Source: Desmodesmus armatus
Taxonomy: Eukaryota; Chlorophyta; Chlorophyceae; Sphaeropleales; Scenedesmaceae
DNA length: 64,000 nucleotides
Assembly: GCA_007449985.2 (NCBI GenBank)
Contig: VIIQ02000004.1
Coordinates: 1 to 64,000 of the forward strand
Reading direction: 5' to 3'
A program made the translations under genes and the position numbers. Positions 57,001-64,000 of the stretch are shown piece after piece. Below the pieces are notes generated by a model, which had not been told where the DNA came from, ran no database searches, and saw only the letters and a program-made list of their open reading frames with translations. Positions within the stretch are counted from its first letter, which is position 1; each line of letters starts with the position of its first letter.

Positions 57001-57904
57001 TGCATGTTGGGTGTCTCGCTGGACTTGTATCTGCATCAGCACAAGCAATGGGCAAGCAGTGTGCAGGGCCATCAGCATGAGGTACCAGAAACTGGAAGGT
57101 ACATAGCAGCACCAGCAGCCCCTGTGCCAAGCAGTTGTGCATCACTGCCTGCTGCGCATCCCAAGTAGTCAGGACCCTCTCATGCTGCATGTGCAATCAC
57201 TGGCAAAACCTGTTAGTGTGCAGACCTGTTCCACAAGCAGCAAAGAGGCAACTGTAGACACCTGCTGAGTGTCATAGTGTGCTGACAGCTGCCCTCTCTG
57301 CCTGCACACAAATCTCGCCAGCTATGACAAGCTTGTCAACAATCCCTGTGACCAGCTTGGCATAGCTGGCAAGCAAGCCACGTGCTGCTGCTCACATAAG
57401 CTCGGGCGTCCCCTCCACACGCAGCCGGCATCCATCCCATGAGAAGACTGCTAGGGTTTGACCCTTGATGGTCACCGGCTGCTGCAGTGATAGCTCACAG
57501 CCAAAGATCTCTGCAGCACCCTCAATCAGCTGCATGCAGCATGATTATCGCGGTAGTTGAACACACAGTCAGCTACTGCAAACACGCAACGTACATGTGC
57601 GTGAGAAACTGCTGCGCATCGTGCAAGAGGATTGAACAGGCAATCTGGTGTGGACGTAGGCAGCTACCGTGTGTGGGACACAGATGCTGCACTGTCTGTG
57701 AACCTGATTTGAAGTTGGGGATACTCTTCATCCATGCAGCTGCGGCTTACAGTGACTGAAACCTCCTGGTCCTTCTTGGTTTCCAGTCGCAGTTCCTCTT
57801 GCTGCAAGCATCACAACACTCAATTTGAACACAGCCTGCCACAGCGAGGCTACGCAGTGTCTCATTACGCCGATACATACCGGATCTAGCTGGAAGTCCG
57901 TCAT
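54028..57904 (-). CDS. CLP1: CLP1, mRNA 3'-end processing factor / polynucleotide kinase family, 10 exons
   Basis: Exons (transcript order): 57881-57904, 57751-57801, 57396-57529, 56819-57030, 56456-56541, 56214-56273, 55724-55870, 55328-55390, 54759-54954, 54028-54317; 420 residues, equal to known CLP1. The N-terminal domain has EELRLETKKDQEVSV and GAAEIFGCEL. The central domain has NMQYLNTHHVLQ, the P-loop GPTDTGKSSLC (about 109-118), TYVDLDIGQGSI, APLVYFYGDVSPD, VINTMGYIDGLGYELL and DVVLVMDQDRLYTQL. The C-terminal domain has VVKLPKSGGV and ends with GFVHVHEVDVKQNS and LLVGNIKMFM. CLP1 works in cleavage factor II (pre-mRNA 3' ends) and, in animals, as an RNA 5'-kinase in tRNA splicing; which activity holds here cannot be read. 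All junctions are in phase. Confidence 0.97.
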
Positions 57905-58365
57905 TGTTGCTCCTGCTGACTGCTTGGCTGTAGTGCCACTTGCTGCTGCTACAACTGCTGCTGGCCCACTGCAGCACAGTCTCTATGCTGACGACTGGTT
58001 CAGCCACAATCCATAAGCCAAATCTGTCAGGTATACACACAGGAAACTGCGATGTTGATTTGAATGCTGCCTTCAGATCAATGATCTGCCAGCACAAATT
58101 TGTCCGACTGCGACAAGCAAGCAAGGCAGCTTGGTAACGGTGGACAACGTTCTATATATTGCGTAAAAACAACTCTGATGGCTCAACATGGGACGTTCCA
58201 CCGTAAACGTTAGTAATCCTGCAACGTATAACAACCCTCTTTCTATGCCGCAGCCTCCCAACCCAGTAGCATTTTTCCGGTGCCTACCTCCGCTGTCTGC
58301 TCCTTGCCAGGCATTTGCAGTACTCCCACTTTTGATCCGGCTGCAGTGCTAGTGATCCAGACAAA
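57905..58365. promoter_or_regulatory. Divergent promoter region, CLP1 / malate dehydrogenase
   Basis: CLP1 starts leftward at 57904 and malate dehydrogenase rightward at 58366, leaving ~460 bases for both promoters and leaders. A TATATATT-like string lies at 58152-58160. Other ATGs here (58081, 58188) do not join the dehydrogenase in phase. Confidence 0.5.
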
Positions 58366-61300
58366 ATGCAGTTGCAACAGCGTGTCCAATGCACTGGTGA
58401 GGCTACAAGATGTTGCATGCTCGCAGAAGCACATGGTGATCACTGTGTCAGCACACTGGTCAGATCGCTTGTGTGTGCTTGCAGGGCTCCGCAACAGCAG
58501 GGGTGTCGCAACCGCTCGCCGCGCTGCTAGGGTCATGCCAGTGGTGCAGGCCAAGAAAGTTGCCGTGCTGGGCGCTGCTGGAGGCATTGGGCAGCCGCTT
58601 TCGCTGCTGCTGAAGATGAACAAGTGTGTTACGGAGCTGGCCCTGTTCGATGTCGCTCCTGTCGTGAAGGGCGTGGCTGTCGACCTCAGCCACTGCAACA
58701 CGCCAGTGCAGGTGTGGTTGAAGTGTGGATATCAAAGCAGTCGCTGACTTTGGCATCGCAGCTGGGCACAAGGCTTCGTAACTGCTTGTGATCTGTGGTT
58801 GATCAGCACGAATGCTTGCTGAAGGAAGCCTGACAGCAGTTGCTTGCCCCCACAACTCATAACACCAACATTTTGAATGCAGATATTGTGTGTACTGCAC
58901 AGGTAACTGCCCATGTGGGTGATGCTGAGCTGGAGGGTGCCCTCAAGGGCGCTGACCTGGTGGTTATCCCAGCAGGTGGGAGCGGATTGATAAAGTGCAC
59001 GCTTCAGCACCAGAAATAGCCTTACTCACCCGTGCCAGTGTGTGTACTGCCTTTTGTGGGTCGTAGGGTTGTCTGGGGTTGTGGCTCAGGGGGCTGCTTA
59101 CAAGAGTGCAGCTTGCCTTGCATGCAGTGCACTTGTCATCTATGCTGTTCTTGGCTGAGGGCTGGCTTCTGCTGCTTACTGTATGAAACATGGGACTGTC
59201 CTCTGCACCCCAGGTGTGCCACGCAAGCCTGGCATGACCCGTGACGACCTGTTCAACATCAATGCCGGAATCGTCAAGAACCTGGTCACAGCAGTGGCAA
59301 AGCACTGCCCAGAGGTAAGAGCCAGTGGTGCATGTGTTGTCCTGGTCATGTGGTTGCATGTGGTGGTCACGGTCATGACAGCAGCTTGAGCTTGCTGGCT
59401 TGTATGTGCGTCCCAAGGCTGCATCCTGCGTGTGGAGGGCCACCCAGCACTTCTATACCTCCTGTGAAGCCAGCACAGCAAAGCGCAGGTACTGAGTCCA
59501 CTCGTGTTTGGCATGTTACCTCCTGCGCAATCCTGCAGGCGATCATCGAAATCATCTCCAACCCTGTCAACTCCACCGTGCCTATCGCCAGTGAAATTCT
59601 GAAGGCAGCGGGTGAGGGCGTACGTGCAACTGCAGGACCAGCAGCAGCACACAGCATGCGCAGTTGCATGCCTGTTTGAAGCAGTGCAGCACAAGAGCAG
59701 CCAAGGGAGGGCACTTGGGTGCACCAAACGCATGGACAGCCGTTGCGAAACAGCGTCAGCTGAGTGAGTGCGGAAAGAGAGAGCTTCTGTGCTGGTGCAC
59801 ACGGTGCTGTCAGCAGCTGCTGCTGCCTTTGCATGGCCCGCTGCCTGCAGCTCTCCATCCACAACTGCTCCTGCAGGCTGCTCTGACGGTTGGTGTTGTG
59901 TCCTGCAGGTGTGTACAACCCAAAGAAGCTGTTGGGTGTTACAACACTGGATGTTGTGCGTGCCAACACCTTCGTGGCGCAGGTGAGTCACCTCATTTCC
60001 CTTGGGGTTGTCCTGCAGGCTGTCAGCACAAACGATCAAGGCACAGTATGCAAACGTCCTGCAGCAGTCAGCATCCATGCGCAGATGGCTGCAGTGTGCT
60101 GCTGTCGTCCATGTGCTGGAGGGCCCTGGCATGCAGCAGGGCTGTCCATGTCTGTGGTTTGTCAATGTGCTGAGGTTGTGTGCTGCGCGCGCTTCGTTTT
60201 GTCCTGCAGAACAAGGGGCTTGACCTGAAGGAGGTGGATGTGCCTGTCGTGGGCGGACATGCAGGCATCACCATCCTGCCGCTGCTGTCACAGGTATGAC
60301 TTGCATCAGCACGCACACTGCACACGACTACTGCATGGCAATGCGGGACACTCCGCAGCTGCTGCTTCGACGCTTGCATATGTGGTACCCCAGGTCCCCA
60401 AACAACCAACTGACTGCTTGTTTCTGTGGGTGTGTAAGGCTTAACTAATGCTGTTGCTGCTTTCGTGCATGCCTTGTGCAGACTGTACCCTCAGTGACTT
60501 TCGGTGATGCTGAGCGTGAGGCCCTGACTAAGCGGATACAGGTAAGCTGTCAGCATATACAGCCCGTGCTGGCGTCGCTGACATGCAGACTTCTTAGTGA
60601 CTACTGTGTGAATGTGGTGCCTGATCCGTCACTCTGTTGTGTGTGGCCAGTGTGATCAGCGGCCAGCGCTTCTGCAATCGCGCCACTTGAGTGAGCAGCA
60701 GGCCATTAGTTGCAAGTGCAGCATCTAGCAGCATAATGTGCCAGCAGTGCTGCCCTCTCACAAGTCGGCATATGGCAAAAGCATCAGGGCAGCTGTCTTG
60801 TTGGGCTGAGCCAGATGCGTTGTTGATTTGTGATGCCTGCGTGTGTGTGTTTCCCGCCTTGCAGGATGCCGGTACTGAGGTTGTGGAGGCCAAGGCAGGT
60901 GGCGGCAGTGCCACGCTCAGCATGGCATATGCAGCAGCCCGCATGGCTGAGAGCACGCTGCTGGGCCTGCAGGGCGAGCCCAACATGTATGAGTGCGCCT
61001 TTGTGCAGTCAGACGTAAGTGCAAGCACAGGCGCGGGCAAACTGCATGGGGTAGTGCACGCAGTTTTGGACGTGCGCCTAGATTGTGCCAAGCTGTGCAG
61101 CAGCACGCTTGGGTAACGCCGTGTGCCTGTGTGGGTGCAGCTATCGTACATGACAAGGAGGGGCCCCAGTGGGCATGTGGTGCGCTAGCATGCGCGGCAG
61201 CCTCACCCAGATATGAGGCTTTTGTCTGCATACCTCCCCCAGCAGGGGTTCATTCGGATCGGCTCACCTTGACTCACACTACTGGTTGCTTGGGAGTGCC

Positions 61301-61686
61301 ACAAGGAACCCAGCAAAGTGTTGCAAGCACTGCTGTTTTGGTTTGATTGATGGGTTGCCTGGTGTGCCGCAGCTGTGCCAGAACGAAAGACAGCCACAGC
61401 ACCCTTGCAGATGCACCTGCTTCTTGCACCTAACGCAGCGCTGCTCTCCAGGTTTGAGCCTGACATCACCCTCGTGGCGACGCTGCTGTACATGTCACTG
61501 TGTTTGTGCTTGCAGGTTGTGCCCGGCCTCCCCTTCTTCGCTACCCGCGTGCAGTTGGGCCCTGAGGGCGTTGCCAAGATCAACGGCCTGGGCCCCCTCA
61601 GTGATTTCGAGAAGCAGGCTCTTGATGCTATGATTCCGGAGCTGAAGACGCAGATTGAGAAGGGCATTGCTTTTGCAAAGCAGTAG
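58366..61686 (+). CDS. MDH: NAD-dependent malate dehydrogenase, organellar type, 10 exons
   Basis: Converts malate and NAD+ to oxaloacetate and NADH. Exons 58366-58396, 58485-58711, 58903-58975, 59214-59314, 59539-59611, 59909-59982, 60210-60293, 60482-60541, 60865-61014, 61516-61686; 347 residues, all in phase. The first ~32 residues ([20 protein letters not shown], then ARRAARVMP) are Arg-rich without acids, a transit peptide; plastid or mitochondrion cannot be decided. The Rossmann loop is [13 protein letters not shown] (about 37-48), substrate loop [44 protein letters not shown] and the catalytic His in [13 protein letters not shown] (about 210). The Gly-Gly-Ile-Gly loop and RKPGMTR place it with the plant mitochondrial/glyoxysomal/plastid NAD enzymes, not the cytosolic type. 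The start was chosen because it alone joins exon 2 in phase with an A-rich context (ACAAAATG). Confidence 0.96.
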
Positions 61687-64000
61687 ACGGAGCAGTACAA
61701 ACAGAGCCTGGCCAGCCTTGCAGCTGCGCTGCTGTAATGAGGAGACTTGGACCTGGGCCTGTCTAGGGCTCGCCTGCTGCTGTTGTGGGGGAGCCACAGG
61801 GCCCAGATGTGTGCTGGTGTGTGTGAGAGGCTGGGCACGTGAGCAGGAGTCGAGGAGCTTGGTAGGGTGTTTAGTGCTTCGTGGGTGGACAGCTGCCAGT
61901 TGAACAGACATTACTTAGTAGCGCTTGTCAGGTGGGATCGCTGCCAGATGCAGGGACAAAGTGTGAGCTTACTATCCTTGCACTCGGACCTGTGCGCATG
62001 CATGGTAGGCGCCACACTGCTGCACGGTACTCACTTCTACTGTGGTGCACTACCACCACCCTGCAGCTGCTTTGATGATTTGCAATCTGCACATCGGGGG
62101 TTTGGAGGACTGTTTGCAACAAAGCTGTGTAGGTTCCTTTGTTGTCAGGACGGAAAGGAGTTGTTTCAGGACGGCGCACAGCATCTGTGGCTGTTGCTGC
62201 CGGCTAGCAGCAGCGACAACAGCAATGTTGTTGCAACCTGCAGTTGCACCTGTTGACGTTGTTGACACTGCCGTGTGGATGACACAAAACCCTGTCGTAT
62301 GCACACATGCAATGGCCTAGTGTGCTGTGGTGTGTGTTGAATGCACCCTGACTGTCGTATGGTGGCCTGTGTTCAGTGGCCCTTGGGTTCAGTGGCTTGT
62401 ACTGCAGGAGTGTCTTGATGTGCAACATTCTGGATCCTGTGCACTTGTTTGTTGCCAAGGTGGTGGGGTGTCGTGGAATTGACTGCTACCATAACAACAC
62501 AGTGCGCTGCAGTGTCAGTCCCAACAATAGATGCGCTGCCTCTGTGGTTCTTAGGCTGTGTGAACGGCCAGCCCAACAATCAACAGTGCAGCTTTAGCAA
62601 CCAAGAACAAAAAACACCAATGGTTGCAGGTGAGGCCCATGCCACATGCCTTGTCAGGCTGCTTGTCTTACAGTACATAACACCACATCAGCGTCGCTCC
62701 AAACAGCCCTACGTCAGGACCTTTCATCTTAGACAGTGCACTGTCTACCACTGTCTCCACGTGGCAGTAGGCAGACTGGGCCCGGACTCCGTCGTGACAC
62801 CAGAGCACAGCATGCTGCGTCCCTGTCTGCTGGGGCCACCCCACTGGTTTGCTATGTGAACAGCCGACCGCCGTGAGGGCCTCACCCTGAAGAAAGAACA
62901 GCTTCAAAAAAGACATGAAAACACAAATGGTTGCAGACTGCCGCGCAGTCCAGTATCGGACCCAACACAACACAGGATGACTCATTATGGGCCCAGGAGT
63001 TACCACAAACAGGGTCATTCACCATCAAACAAACACCCTAAAATCAGAAGGCCCCAAAACAACGTCCCTAAAAAAACAACTATGTCAGCCTAGCGGGCGG
63101 CAGCCCAGCCAAGAATACCCCAGGCAACCAACCAAAGAGCCACTGGCAACGTCCAGGCTAGCAGCTGCTCACTACGGCCTTGACGTCTCCATCAAACACA
63201 ACATCAGCCAACAGAAGCCTGTCCAAGCAAACTTTGCCTTGAAGGCACTGCGAACCAGATTCTCCTAACAGAATAACCGTCATTCTGTCATGAGTCATAA
63301 CAGCCAGCCTGTCAGACAGTTGTCGACCTTCAACAGACGGACGGCCCTGTAACACCCTTGAAACAGAACAGAAGGCCAGCTTCACCCAGTATGGCTGAAC
63401 GGCTGCTGTAACACCCCATCCCTTCGCCCACTATGTTACACACCCTCTGGCGCACTCAAACCCCACACACTCAGTCATGTACACACAGCTGCACTTGGGC
63501 CGGCAAGCGCAGCACACTCTCAAGCTTGCATGTCGAACACAGCACATAGAGTGCCAACATGATTGACATGACACAACAACAGATATGCGAGGAGGCAGAG
63601 AGTGCAGCAACAGCAACGCTGAATGGAGGTTGCTGTGAAGACACTTTTGCTGAAGCCTTAGTCATCAACCATAGTCAACAAACATTCAGCAAAACTGCAG
63701 GAAGCCACTCTGCAGAGGCTCTCTGGGCCTCAGGCATGTGGCTACATACCAGTGACAGCTCCACAACACACCGTGCAGCGGCTGTACACAATTGTACAGC
63801 AGGGCTGAAACAACCCACCCCAGCGCCAGACACCAGCTCTATGGATGTCACAGCTGCACACCCACACCCAGCCAAGGACTCTGTGACACCAGACTTCCAG
63901 CACAAAGACACAGCGCCAGTGCATGCCTCACCTCGGGCCTGCAGCAGACCTGTTGCAGGCCTGCTGCACACTTAGAGGCAATATAGCACACAGTCCAACA
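61687..64000. other. MDH downstream region and right edge without supported gene
   Basis: Up to about 62.55 kb the plus strand is G/T-rich, fitting MDH 3' UTR/downstream sequence. From about 62.6 kb to the end it is A/C-rich, i.e. G/T-rich on the minus strand, as expected for the 3' region of a convergent minus-strand gene starting beyond 64000. An open plus-strand frame at 63559-63975 (starting MIDMTQQQICEEAE) has no recognisable motif and is probably incidental. Confidence 0.4.
61734..61738 (+). terminator. TGTAA polyadenylation signal candidate after MDH
   Basis: The chlorophyte polyadenylation motif TGTAA occurs 48 bases after the MDH stop codon. A more distal site is possible. Confidence 0.4.

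Noticed and set aside
58081..58260. Alternative MDH start codons at 58081 and 58188
   Set aside because: The frame from 58081 ends at a good donor (58135) but in the wrong phase for exon 2; the one from 58188 runs to a stop without a usable donor. Only 58366 joins in phase and gives a basic transit peptide.

Overview
The window is nuclear DNA of a green alga, most likely a chlorophyte of the class Chlorophyceae. The genes are cut into many short exons with GT..AG introns, the coding sequence is full of CAG/CTG-encoded Gln, Ala and Leu runs, candidate TGTAA polyadenylation signals sit after several stop codons, and the proteins are plant/algal types (two-repeat AP2 factor, LUL-type RING ligase, CID-type RNA-binding protein, plant-like NAD-malate dehydrogenase). 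There is no operon, CRISPR array, rRNA gene or tRNA gene. Exon models were built by hand by joining exons in phase; each listed model adds up to a whole number of codons unless stated. No search could be run, so family names rest on recognised motifs.

Layout. 0.5-3.7 kb: a divergent pair, BolA2-like (minus) and TXNDC17/TRP14-like (plus), both with one-base reading-frame problems that look like lost G residues. 4.6-9.2 kb: an unrecognised ~1,100-residue Gln/Ala-rich protein with a basic/Ser nuclear-type tail (plus). 9.7-13.8 kb: gamma-glutamyl hydrolase, 11 exons (plus). 15.8-18.8 kb: CID8-13-type protein with two RRMs (plus). 18.8-23.7 kb: a long G/T-rich stretch without a supported gene. 23.7-25.8 kb: a near-identical ~1 kb segment present twice in tandem. 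27.1-34.1 kb: a 9-exon SF2 helicase-like ATPase of no family I recognise (minus). 35.0-41.8 kb: a very large AP2/ERF factor with two AP2 repeats (minus). 42.9-47.3 kb: a secreted Cys-rich EGF-like protein (minus) with an in-frame TGA in its signal peptide and a 31-nt intron-like frame break. 48.6-51.4 kb: LUL/mahogunin-type RING E3 ligase (minus). 52.6-53.4 kb: PEN-2, a gamma-secretase subunit (minus), whose first intron fits only as an AT-AC intron. 54.0-57.9 kb: CLP1 mRNA 3'-end factor (minus). 58.4-61.7 kb: NAD-malate dehydrogenase (plus), divergent from CLP1. After ~62.6 kb the plus strand becomes A/C-rich, suggesting the 3' end of a minus-strand gene beyond the window.

The genes do not form one pathway. 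Shared themes are structural: two introns carry extra copies of the upstream exon's end together with its splice donor, two stop codons lie inside strong donor consensus sequences, and several introns and intergenic stretches contain short perfect inverted repeats. These, the PEN-2 AT-AC intron and the orphan helicase are the points most worth a second look.
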